A stretch of DNA of 64,000 bases from CAIWHR01 sp963786625 (lineage in GTDB: Bacteria; Pseudomonadota; Gammaproteobacteria; Burkholderiales; Casimicrobiaceae), in the NCBI GenBank assembly GCA_963786625.1, contig CAWAZS010000014.1, forward strand, positions 806,001 through 870,000, in the 5' to 3' direction. Below are positions 1 to 8,268 of this stretch, piece by piece. The position numbers and the translations under genes are program-made. Each line of letters begins with the position of its first letter. Within the stretch, counting starts at the first letter, position 1. The notes under the pieces are model-generated. The model was not told the origin of the DNA. It was given only the letters and a program-made list of their open reading frames with translations, and ran no database searches.

Positions 1-422
1 CGCAGAACGTGCACTTGGTGGCCACCGCGAGCCGCGCGTCGTCGCGGCGCTTCGTCTCGTTGTCCATCGGCTGTGCCGTAGGCGAAGCCGGCGCGCAGCG
101 TCTTGTAGCGCGCCTGGTAGGGACACGCGACCGCGCAGTAGGCGCAGCCGATGCACAGGTCGTAGTCGATGGTGACGATGCCGTCGTCGCGCTTCCTCGT
201 CGCCGTCGTCGGGCAGACGTCCATGCACGGCGGATCGTCGCAGTGCTGGCAGCCGACCGGCACGAAGGCGCGCTGCACGTCCGGATATTCGCCGAACTCC
301 ATGTCGAGCACGCGCCGCCACTGCACGCCGGGCGGCGTCGCGTTGGCGTGCCGGCACGCGGCGGTGCAGGTCTGGCAGCCGACGCAGCGGCGCAGGTCGG
401 CGACCATCGCCCAGCGGGTCAT
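1..422 (-). CDS. 4Fe-4S ferredoxin-type subunit of molybdopterin oxidoreductase (PadC-like), 3' end outside window
   Basis: Electron-transfer subunit of a molybdoenzyme. Reading from 422 the product starts MTRWAMVADLRRCVGCQTC and contains ferredoxin motifs CVGCQTC, CQHCDDPPCMDVC and CIGCAYCAVAC, the standard multi-cubane arrangement. The start ATG overlaps the stop of the upstream catalytic gene (ATGA), so the two are translationally coupled. Near positions 70-85 the frame must change to continue into the next CxxC (ATKCTFC), so there is an apparent one-base shift; the C-terminus lies beyond position 1. By family this subunit passes electrons between the molybdenum subunit and a membrane or quinone partner. 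Similarity to PadC of phenylacetyl-CoA:acceptor oxidoreductase is from memory of the family and not proven here. Confidence 0.8.
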   Translation of the reverse strand, partial: MTRWAMVADLRRCVGCQTCTAACRHANATPPGVQWRRVLDMEFGEYPDVQRAFVPVGCQHCDDPPCMDVCPTTATRKRDDGIVTIDYDLCIGCAYCAVACPYQARYKTLRAGFAYGTADGQRDEAPRRRAARGGHQVHVL

Positions 423-3169
423 GGCTTGCTTGCGTGCGCCTCTGCCAGTCCGCGCCGCGCAGCTGCACGCGCACGACGTCGGCGCCGGAGCCCGTCGCGT
501 CGGTCAGCTCGAGCGACATCGTCGCGAGCGAGTTCAGGCTCGGCATGCCGAAGTCCTTGGCGAACGGCGTCACCCAGTGGTCGAACTGGCCGATCAGCAG
601 CAGCGTGTCGGGACGGATGCCCTGGCGCAGCACGGCCCGGCCGCGGACGCTGGCGCTGCGGCGTCGCGATCTCGACCCATCGCCGTCGTCGATGCCGAGC
701 CTGCCGCGCGCCTCCGTGTTGATGATCACGCCGCGATGGCCCGGCGATGTTGTCGGCGACCTCCTTGATCAGCTGCATGCCGACGTTGGCGCCCCACGCG
801 TACTGCATGCTGCGCGCGGTGAGCAGCCAGAACGGATAGTTCTGCGGCTGGCCGCCGGCCTTGACGACGGCGGCGACCCACGGCGCGCCGAAGTCCTTCC
901 ACACCGGCAGCGCCTGGTATTCGGCGAGCTGCTTGTCCCACCAGTGCATGTCGTGCTCGTGCAGCCGGCGGCCGAGCTCCGCGCCGATGCGCTGCAGGCG
1001 CTCCTGGTACGGCAGCTCGAAGCGCAGGCCCTTCGCGGCCAGCGTCGGGTACAGGTACCACTCGATGCGCGAGAACGGCTTCGTGGCGAGCCCGTGCTCC
1101 TTCCACCAGTCGAGACCGTGCACCTCCGGCCGTCGGTCACCTCGGCGCTCGCGGCGCGGCAGACGGCATCCCAGATGGCCTCGGGCGCGTGCGCCACGTC
1201 CGGCGCGAGCGCATGGTCCCAGTGCGCGCCCTTGAGCGGCACGCCGGCCGCGCCCTTGTTGATCGCGGCGTTGTATTTCTCGAGCAGGCCGGTGCGGCGC
1301 GCGAGCTCGGTGGCGATCGTCGGTGAAGTCGCGCGCCTCGCCGTGCGGCTCGACCGCGGGCTGGCGCAGCGCGAAGCCCTGCTGGTCCCAGAACTGCTCG
1401 ACGTACTTCGAGCCGCCGATGCGGATCAGCTGCAGGCTTTCGAGGTCGGTCGCCTCGGGCAGCAGCATGTCGGCGATGTGGTTGGTCTCGTCGCGCGTGT
1501 ACGCGAAGGCGACCATGAACGGGAAGCGCGCCATCTTCTCGCCGAGCGCCTGCGTGTCCCAGAACGAGATCGCCGGATTGGTGCGGTAGACGAACCACAC
1601 GTCGGGCAGCGTCACCCGCGGCAGGCCCTTCGGCGTCTCGTCGAGGAACATCCACGAGAAGTGCGTCGGCCCGAGCGCCTGGCTCCACGGCCCGTTCGCC
1701 GCGAGCGGCACCATCGTCCGGTAGGCGTTGCGGATGTTCGGCTTCGGCGACCAGTGCGCCTTGTCGGTCGGGTTGAGCGGGTAGTCCATGAAGCCGTCGG
1801 GCCCGGGCTTCACGCTGTGGACGCGCGCCGGAACCTGGCGGTTGAGCCGCACCGTCGTGCCGAGCGTCCCGCCGGGCACTTCGAGCGCGCCGACGAGCGC
1901 CGCCAGCATCGTGCGCGCCCAGCACGCATTCGAAGCCGCCCCAGCCGTTGTTGACCGTCTTGCCGAGGCTCACCGCGACCGGCCGGAACGGCAGCGCACG
2001 CCGTCGATGTCGATCGTCTCGCCGACGCGGGCGTGATCGAGGTACTCGTTGGCGATGCGGCGGATCGTCGCCGCCGGCACGTCGCAGATCGGCTCCGCCC
2101 ACTCGGGCGTGTACGGCGCCATGTGCTGACGAGCCTGGCGAAGGCGGTCTCGCCTTCGAGCCGCCCGTCGCGCGAGCACATCGTCGTCGGGGCCGATCTC
2201 GACGGCGTCGGCCTCGTAGCGGCCCTCGAGCGCCTGCGTCGAGCCCGGCGTGTCGAACGGCACCGCCGTCGCGCGCGCGCGAGTCCCAGACCAGCGGCTT
2301 GCCGGTCGCGCGGTCGCGCAGGTAGTAGCCGTGCGGGCCGACGAGATAGGGCGAGGCCGTGTGTCGGCGAGGAACGGCGACGTCGAGCCGCTCGCGCGGG
2401 ACCTCGTGCAGCAGCACGTGGATCAGCGCGAACAGGAACGCGGCGTCGGTCTTGGGCTTGATCGGCACCCACTCGGCCGAGCAGGCGCCGGTGACCGACA
2501 GGTGCGGCTCGACCTGCACGCGCTTCATGCCGCGCACGCGCGCGTCGGCGTGGCGCCAGACGCCGACGACGCCGCCGGAGGCCTCGATGTTGGCGCCGCA
2601 GGAGATGAGGTAATCGGAGAGCGGCGTGTCGGGCGAGACGGTGAAGGCGCGGTGCCAGAACTCGCCGTACAGGTGCTCGGAGTGGTAGCACTTGACGCCC
2701 TGGCCCGAGCCGAAGCCCATGTCGATCGGGCCCCACGCGGCGAGGAACGCCGGGAAGGTGCCCATGTACGATTGCGGCGTGCCGGCGCCGCCGAAGCTCA
2801 CGGCGAGGCGCGGATAGCCGGATTCGTCGGTCAGCCCGCTCGCGCGGAGCTCGTTGAGCTTGGCGGCGACGATGTCGAGCGCCTCGTCCCACGAGATCGG
2901 CACGAAGCCCGGATCCTCGTCGCGGCCCTTCTTCGGGTTGGTGCGCTTCATCGGCGTCGAGACCCGGTTCGGGTTGTAGGTCTTCTGCACCAGGCCGTAG
3001 GCCTTGACGCAGACCTTGCCGCCGCCGGGATGCATGTCGGCCGCGCAGAAGTTCGGCTCGACCTCGGTGGCGATGCCGTCGACGACCTTCACCGTCAGCA
3101 AGTCCGGTCCGGCGACGCACTGGTAGCAGTACGTCGGCACGTGGCGCGTGCCGCGTCGACCTGGCTCAT
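419..3169 (-). CDS. Molybdopterin oxidoreductase catalytic subunit (PadB-like), frame broken several times
   Basis: Large DMSO-reductase-superfamily subunit of about 900 residues. The N-terminus shows an Fe-S ligand pattern (TYCYQC, then Cys in NFCAADMHPGGGKVC) followed by typical molybdopterin-domain text (PISWDEALDIVAAKL, ACSAEWVPIKPKTDAAF), and the C-terminal half contains RFPFMVAFAYTRDETNHIADMLLPEATDLE, split over three frames. Shifts lie near 3140, 2300, 1960, 1320 and 1130-700. No Tat signal is visible, so it is probably cytoplasmic. The start is uncertain: ATG at 3169 needs a shift, GTG at 3140 does not. Cytoplasmic location and the Fe-S partner fit phenylacetyl-CoA:acceptor oxidoreductase (PadBCD) of anaerobic aromatic degraders, but other acyl-CoA or sulfur substrates cannot be excluded. 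Shifts are probably sequence errors. Confidence 0.7.
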
Positions 3170-3267
3170 ACGATCCCCGATTCCTCCGTCCGGCGCCGTT
3201 TTGCGTCGCCGGCGGTTGAGCGTTCACCGAGATCCGGCTAATCTGGCATCGGAATGCGGTTTTTGAT

Positions 3268-3281
3268 TTGATGTGCATCAT
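3268..3281. promoter_or_regulatory. Near-consensus FNR/ANR box
   Basis: TTGATGTGCATCAT matches TTGAT-N4-ATCAA at nine of ten conserved positions. It sits in the divergent gap about 100 bases upstream of the molybdoenzyme genes and about 80 bases upstream of the likely start of the GNAT-Rrf2 gene. It suggests anaerobic control; no binding evidence is available. Confidence 0.5.
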
Positions 3282-3359
3282 CTTTTTGGCGGGACGGGGC
3301 GTGGCGGCGAGGCGGAGGACAGGAGAGGGGGCGAACGGGAGCCGCGCGCGGCGCCGGCG

Positions 3360-4305
3360 GTGGCCGCCGAAACGCTCGCGGTCCGCGCCGTGCGCCGCGG
3401 CGACCTCGCCGAGGTCATCGCCATCGACGCGGCGGTCACCGGCATCGAAAAGCGGAGCTACTGGCATTCGGTGCTCCGTCGCTACGGCGTCGCCGGCGAC
3501 GCGCAGCGCCAGTTCCTCGTGGCCGAGGCGGCGGCGCGGTGGTCGGCTTCGTGATCGGCGAGGTGCGCGACTGGGAATTCGGCTCGCCGCCCTGCGGCTG
3601 GGTGTTCGCGATCGACGTGCGGCCGGATGCCCGGCAGCGCGGCGTCGGCACGCGTCTGCTCGCGGCGATCTGCGCCGGATTCCGCCGCGCCGGCGTGACC
3701 AAGGTGCGCACGATGCTCGCCCGCGACAACACGCTGATCCTGTCGTTCTTCCGCAGCCAGGGCATGATGGCCGGGCCGTTCATCCCGCTGGAGATGGACC
3801 TCGACGGGCCGGCGCCCACGCCGGTGAAGCTGCAGAAGAACACGCGGCTCGCGCTCTACAGCGTGCTCGAGTTCGCGCTCGATCCGACGCGACATATCTC
3901 GGCCGCGGAGATCGCCGCGAAGTACGACGTTTCGCCGCACCATCTCGCCAAGGTGCTCTCCGAGCTCGCGCGCGTCGGCGTCGTCGAGTCGGTGCGTGGC
4001 GTCGGCGGCGGCTACCGTTTCGCCGGCAACGCGCGGCGGCTCACGCTGATGGACGTGATCCGGGTGTTCGAGGAGCTCGCGAGCCGGACGGCGATCGGCG
4101 CGAGCCGGGCGAGCCCACGCCGGTCGGGCAGGCGCTCTCGGCGGTGCTCTCGGAAATCGACGAGATCGCGAAGGCGACGTTCAGCTCGATCACGCTGGCG
4201 ACGATGCTGCGGCTGCTCGAGCGGCAGCAGCGGGATGCGACGCCGCTGTCGCGAGCGCCCGCCGGCGGAAGATCCGGCGCGCGGGCGGCGACGCGGCGCG
4301 CCTAG
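3360..4305 (+). CDS. GNAT acetyltransferase fused to Rrf2-type winged-helix regulator (two apparent frameshifts)
   Basis: The N-terminal ~150 residues form a GNAT domain (LAVRAVRRGDLAEV; acetyl-CoA loop region DVRPDARQRGVGTRL; SFFRSQGM). The following ~130 residues form an Rrf2 winged helix (LYSVLEFALDP, ISAAEIAAKYDVSPHHLAKVL, VRGVGGGYRFAG, then EIDEIAKATFSSITLATML). Frames change near 3540 and 4080; both are bridged by continuous family text, so one polypeptide is expected. The cysteines that hold the Fe-S cluster in IscR and NsrR are absent in the visible linker. GTG at 3360 starts just before the conserved GNAT beta-strand; earlier starts at 3268-3273 would overlap the FNR-like box. Divergent placement suggests it controls the molybdoenzyme operon. 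Confidence 0.7.
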
Positions 4306-4338
4306 GCCGGCGCCGGTCCTCGGCGCGACCTTCGGCGG

Positions 4339-5023
4339 TCAGCCGCGGGCGAGATTCTCCAGCGCGGCGCGGTCGACGATGCGCACGCGCTCGCGGCCCA
4401 GATCGACCCAGCCGCGGTCCTCGAAGCTGCGCAACAGGCGCGAGACGATCTCGCGCACACTGCCCAGATCGTCGGCGAGCGCCTGGTGCGTCGCGTGGAT
4501 CTCGCTGTCCGCGGTCCGCGCGACGAGCAGCGCGGCGAGCCGCTGGTCGAGCTTCTGGTAGGCGATCGCCTCGACCACCTGCATCAGTGCGGCGAGCCGC
4601 TCGCCGAAGACCTCGAACACGTGGCGGCGAAACGACTCGTCCTCGGCGATCAGCGCCTGGAACAGCGCCGGCGGCAGGATCAGGAGCTCGACGTCCGTCT
4701 CGGCGATGCCGGACGCGGCGTAGTTGGTCTCGCCGAGCAGGCAGCTGCCCGACAGCAGGCAGGATTCGCCCGGTTTCACGCGGTAGAGCTGCAGCTCGCG
4801 TCCGTTGGGGTAGCGCTGCAGGACCCGGATCGAGCCGGAGAGCACGAGCGGAAAGCCGCTGCACGGCGAGTGCGCGTCGAACATCGGGGTGCCTGCCGGC
4901 GCCTTCCGATAGGTGCCCTCGCGCGCGATGCGCTCGAGCGTCGCGCGGCGGCGCGTTCGCGAGCGCGGGAAACATCGCGGCGATCCGCGCGGCGAGCGGC
5001 GAGAGGGCGAGGGCGCTGTCCAT
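4339..5023 (-). CDS. Crp/Fnr-family transcriptional regulator (one frameshift)
   Basis: Starts MDSALALSPLAARIAAMFPAL, then shifts frame near 4950 and continues as a cyclic-nucleotide-binding-like beta roll (FPLVLSGSIRVLQRYPNGREL) and a C-terminal helix-turn-helix. The recognition helix reads GSVREIVSRLLRSFE: the R-E-x-x-S-R pattern combines the Arg, Glu and Arg that CRP uses to read GTGA with the Ser-Arg seen in FNR. The effector domain has three cysteines in a short stretch (HSPCS, GESCLLSGSCLLGE), not the FNR N-terminal cluster, so thiol or redox sensing is possible. It is divergent from the CbiM-like gene, 41 bases apart. Targets are unknown; the TGTGA-type sites elsewhere in the window are candidates. 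Confidence 0.8.
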
Positions 5024-5064
5024 GATCGTGCGTTGGGGGATGGCGGGGATTCTACAATGCGGCG

Positions 5065-5730
5065 ATGGACGTCACGGCAATCACCTTCCCGGCGGGCTGG
5101 GTGGCAGGGTCGTGGGCGCTCGCCGTGCCTCTCCTGCTGGCCGCCCTGCGCGTCGCGCCGTGGCCGCGCTTTCGCGCGAGCGAACCGGTGCACGTCTGGT
5201 ACGGGACCATCTTCTGCCTCGTCGTGCTGTGGAGCATCCAGGCCACGGTCGGCGAAGGGTTCACGTTTCACCTGCTCGGGGTGGCCGCGTTCACGCTGCT
5301 CGCGGGAGCGCCGCTGGCGCTGGCAGGTACGGCCGTCGCGGTCGCCGTGAACACGGGCCTGCGCGACGGGCTATGGGCGAATGCCGCGCTGGTCTGGCTG
5401 GCGATGGCCGCGGTTCCGGTCGGCGCGACCTGGCTCGTCCTGCGCCTTCTCGAGCGGGCGCTGCCGGCGAATTTCTTCGTCTACATCTTCGTCGGCGCGT
5501 TCTTCGGCGCCGCGCTCGCGCTGCTGGCGGCGGGCCTCGCCGGCGCGGTGCTGCTGACGCTGGCGGCGGGGCGGCCGCCGGAGCTCGTCTTCGGCGAATA
5601 CCTGCCGTATCTCCTCTACCTCGCATTCGGCGAGGCGACGCTCACCGGGATGGCGCTGACGCTTGCCGTCGCCTATCGCCCGCAGTGGGTGGCGACGTTC
5701 GACGACGCGCGCTACCTCAAAAACAGGTGA
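5065..5730 (+). CDS. CbiM-like energy-coupling-factor permease / predicted membrane protein
   Basis: A 221-residue protein with six or seven hydrophobic helices. The text resembles the stand-alone CbiM-like membrane proteins of Proteobacteria (FHLLGVAAFTLLAGAPLAL, ANFFVYIFVGAFFGAAL, YLLYLAFGEATLTGMALTL). In full ECF systems such proteins form the substrate-binding membrane component for cobalt or nickel, but no partner CbiN, CbiQ or CbiO gene is adjacent, so it probably works alone or with distant partners. A TACAAT sequence just upstream (around 5052) could be a -10 element. Substrate is not assignable from sequence. Confidence 0.65.
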   Translation: MDVTAITFPAGWVAGSWALAVPLLLAALRVAPWPRFRASEPVHVWYGTIFCLVVLWSIQATVGEGFTFHLLGVAAFTLLAGAPLALAGTAVAVAVNTGLRDGLWANAALVWLAMAAVPVGATWLVLRLLERALPANFFVYIFVGAFFGAALALLAAGLAGAVLLTLAAGRPPELVFGEYLPYLLYLAFGEATLTGMALTLAVAYRPQWVATFDDARYLKNR

Positions 5731-5828
5731 AGGGTCCTGCATTTTCGTGTAGAATTCCGCCCTTTTCGGGATCCCGGATCCGCGGGCGCGGCCCGCGGGC
5801 AGACCGCCAAACTTCAGGAGCCATGCAC

Positions 5829-6092
5829 ATGAACAAACTGTCCACGATTCTGGTTGCCGCCGTCTTTGCTCTGTCCGGCGCGAGCGCGCTGGCCGCCGAT
5901 CCGCCGAAGGCCGACGCCGCGACGATGAAGAAGGCGGAAGCCGCCCTCAAGAAGCCCGCCGACGTCACGCAGGAAGCCTGGGACAAGATGTCCGACGCCG
6001 ACAAGAAGAAGGCCGTCGAAAAGGCGGCCAAGGCCGGCGCGCCTGCGGGCGCAGCGACCGCCGCGAAGAAGGAGAAGAAGGGCGGCTGCTGA
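5829..6092 (+). CDS. Small secreted Lys/Ala-rich protein
   Basis: An 87-residue product with a clear Sec signal peptide (MNKLSTILVAAVFALSGASALA, cleavage after ALA) and a mature part rich in Lys, Ala and Asp that ends GGC. I recognise no family. The start is set by the AGGAG at 5816-5820: ATG at 5829 is eight bases away, while ATG at 5823 is only two bases away. A GC-rich hairpin (5780-5798) precedes the ribosome site and a strong terminator follows, so it is an independent, probably well expressed, transcription unit. The C-terminal cysteine could be a thiol or metal ligand. Confidence 0.75.
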   Translation: MNKLSTILVAAVFALSGASALAADPPKADAATMKKAEAALKKPADVTQEAWDKMSDADKKKAVEKAAKAGAPAGAATAAKKEKKGGC

Positions 6093-6113
6093 GTCTGGCG
6101 CATCCGCGCATGA

Positions 6114-6141
6114 GGGGAGCCGATCGGCTCCCCTTTTTCTT
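6114..6141 (+). terminator. Rho-independent terminator
   Basis: A perfect 20-base palindrome (GGGGAGCCGA/TCGGCTCCCC, 6114-6133) followed by TTTTTCTT, 22 bases after the stop of the small secreted protein. Confidence 0.92.
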
Positions 6142-6429
6142 GCCTGATGCCTTCCGGCGCCTCCGTCCGACAGGTGCGACTGCCCGTCACGGGCTCTGGA
6201 AATTCTCCTGCGTGGCCGAATGTGACGACCCCCGCCGCGGAGCGCGCCCGGACGCGTTCTCCTCTTGGTGTCGCGATTGTTTACACGTGGCGCTTGGCCT
6301 CGACTGCGACGCCTGGCGAGGGCGATACGGGCGCTTGTTCTCGCGGCAAATGCTGCGCATGGCACGCGATATGCGTGTTGCAGTGCGACAGCGCCATCCG
6401 TCCGTTCCTTCCACTCGAAGGAGTCTGGC
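6142..6429. other. Non-coding gap
   Basis: About 290 bases between a terminator and the next ribosome site. I see no convincing gene or RNA in it. It should hold the promoter for the small ORF and GNAT gene that follow. Confidence 0.5.
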
Positions 6430-6594
6430 ATGTTCGAAACTGAACAGTACAACGACGAACCGATCGTCGATCCACCGGCCCGATTCGCCTCCGACGCCGA
6501 AATCGAGCTCGCCGAGGCGTTGCGACGCAGGCTCGAAGACCGCTACCTCGCGCATTCGACGCCGCCGCGGGCGGGCTCGCGCGAACGCGACTGA
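6430..6594 (+). CDS. Small acidic hypothetical protein
   Basis: A 54-residue product beginning MFETEQYNDEPIVDPPARF, acidic N-terminus and basic C-terminus, no membrane segment and no family I know. Support comes from AAGGAG at 6417-6422 seven bases before the ATG and from its position 21 bases ahead of the GNAT gene, which suggests a two-gene operon. Confidence 0.6.
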   Translation: MFETEQYNDEPIVDPPARFASDAEIELAEALRRRLEDRYLAHSTPPRAGSRERD

Positions 6595-6615
6595 ATCCCC
6601 GACGGTCGAACCATC

Positions 6616-7155
6616 ATGTACACGCTGCTCGTGCCCCGGAAGCCGTTGGGCAAGCCTCGTCAGCTCAATGCCGGCCAGCGCGACCTCGTGCTGGGCCACT
6701 TCCTGGGCCTCGAGCCGGAAGCGCGCCTGCTGCGCTTCGGTATCTGGTGCCGCGACGAGGCCATCGCCGAGTACGTGCGCCGCCTGGACTTCGAGCGCGA
6801 CGTGATTCTCGGCTGGTACGATGCCGACTTCGTGCTGGGCGGCGTCGTGCAGCTCGCCTGCGTCAGGGAGGCGCTGGTCGAGTTCAGCATCAGCGTGCTC
6901 GCGCCCTACCGCGGCGTCGGCTACGGGCAGCGCATGACCAGGGAGGCCTTCGAAGAGGCTGCGAGCCACGGCTTCAGCTGCGCGCACGTGCAATTCATCG
7001 CCGCCAACCACCGGATGGCCGCCATCCTCGACCATTACCACGCCGCACACGAACAGGACGGGACCGAACGGATGGTGAACGTGCCGTTGCCCGCCAGGCT
7101 CTCGCGGCCATTGCAGGCGCAGATCGGACCGTTCGTGGCGTTTTCGTTCGTTTGA
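6616..7155 (+). CDS. GNAT-family N-acetyltransferase
   Basis: A 179-residue single-domain acetyltransferase. Visible GNAT features are LVEFSISVLAPYRGVGYGQRMTREA, where the RGVGYG loop binds the acetyl-CoA pyrophosphate, and the preceding strands LGWYDADFVLGGVVQLA. By family it transfers acetyl from acetyl-CoA to an amine of a small molecule or protein. The acceptor cannot be told. Follows the small acidic ORF closely and probably shares its transcript. Confidence 0.85.
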   Translation: MYTLLVPRKPLGKPRQLNAGQRDLVLGHFLGLEPEARLLRFGIWCRDEAIAEYVRRLDFERDVILGWYDADFVLGGVVQLACVREALVEFSISVLAPYRGVGYGQRMTREAFEEAASHGFSCAHVQFIAANHRMAAILDHYHAAHEQDGTERMVNVPLPARLSRPLQAQIGPFVAFSFV

Positions 7156-7262
7156 CCCGGCCCGGTCGGCCGGCGGTCGCCTCGCCCGCTTGGCGCGCCC
7201 TTCGCGCCACGCGATCGGCCCAAGGCAGAAGTCGACGCAATCGGGCGCGCCGCCCCGCGCCG

Positions 7263-8151
7263 TCAGCCGAGCGTCTTCCTGAAATGCGCGACCGTCCGTT
7301 CCCAGGCGAGCTTCGCCGACGGCTCGTGGTAGCGCGGCGTCGAGTTGTTGTGGAAGCCGTGCTGCGTGCCGGGATACATGTGCATCTCGTACGCGATGCC
7401 GTTCGCCTTGAGCGCGGCCTCGTAGGTCGGCCACATCGCGTTGATGCGCTCGTCGCTCTCGGCGTACTGGACCATCACCGCGCGCCTTTATCCGGGGCAC
7501 GGAAGCCGCCTCCGGCGCGGCGCCGTAGAACGGTACCGCAGCCCGAAGGTCGCCGCCCAGTTCCACCGCGAGCTGGTTGGTCATGCCGCCGCCCCAGCAG
7601 AACCCGGTGCAGCCGAGTTTGCCGTTCGCGAGCGTGTGGGCCTTCAGCCACTTCGCGCTGTTCAGCATGTCCGTGCGCAGCTTGGGCTGGTCGAGCTTCG
7701 CCTGCAGGGCCCGTCCGTCATCGTCGTTGCCGGGGTAGCCGCCGACCGGCGCCAATCCGTCCGGCGCGAGCGCCAGGTAGCCGACCACGGCGAGGCGCCG
7801 GGCGACGTCCTCGATGTAGGGGTTGAGGCCGCGATTCTCGTGGATCACCAGTACGGCCGGGAACGGACCGGCACCCGCGGGTTGCACCAGGTAGCCGCGC
7901 ATGCTTCCGGAATTGCCGCCCGGTGACGGGTAGTCGACGTAGCGAGCCTTCATCCGCTCGTCGGTGAACGATATGGTCTGCGCCTGCGCGTAGCGCGGCA
8001 GCATCGCCTGCGCCATGGCGAGCGCCGAGCCCCCGGCTACCGTGAGTGCGCTCGCGCGCTTCAGGAATTCCCGGCGGTCGATCCGTCCATGGCAGTACTC
8101 GTCGTAGAGCTCGTAGATCCGCCGATCGATGTGCGTTGGCGCTTGTTCCAT
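7263..8151 (-). CDS. Dienelactone hydrolase family protein, Tat-exported (one frameshift)
   Basis: Alpha/beta hydrolase of about 295 residues. It starts MEQAPTHIDRRIYELYDEY and carries a twin-arginine signal (DRREFLKRASALTVAGGSALAMA). The nucleophile motif is GFCWGGG, a cysteine as in dienelactone hydrolases, and the C-terminus supplies the expected Asp and His (SDERINAMW; GTQHGFHN). The frame changes near 7485, consistent with one extra base in a GCGCG run. GAGGAGG sits just upstream of the ATG. Close relatives are annotated carboxymethylenebutenolidase, but periplasmic forms with this N-terminal helical stretch are poorly characterised, so the substrate is open. Confidence 0.82.
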
Positions 8152-8268
8152 GGGCACCTCCTCGAGCCGGGACGGCGGCTTTGACAACTGGCGGGAGATG
8201 TTGGTTGCAGTCCCCCCGGGGGTGCATCGGGAACGCGGCGCAGCGACGGTGGTGACCGGGTTCCGCAG

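Noticed and set aside
3268..3359. Start of the GNAT-Rrf2 gene at 3268-3273
   Set aside because: These codons overlap the FNR-like box and would add an Arg/Gly-rich leader without family similarity; GTG 3360 fits the domain start.
7263..8151. Dienelactone hydrolase as part of an aromatic ring-cleavage cluster
   Set aside because: No catechol dioxygenase, muconate cycloisomerase or maleylacetate reductase is nearby, and the protein is exported.
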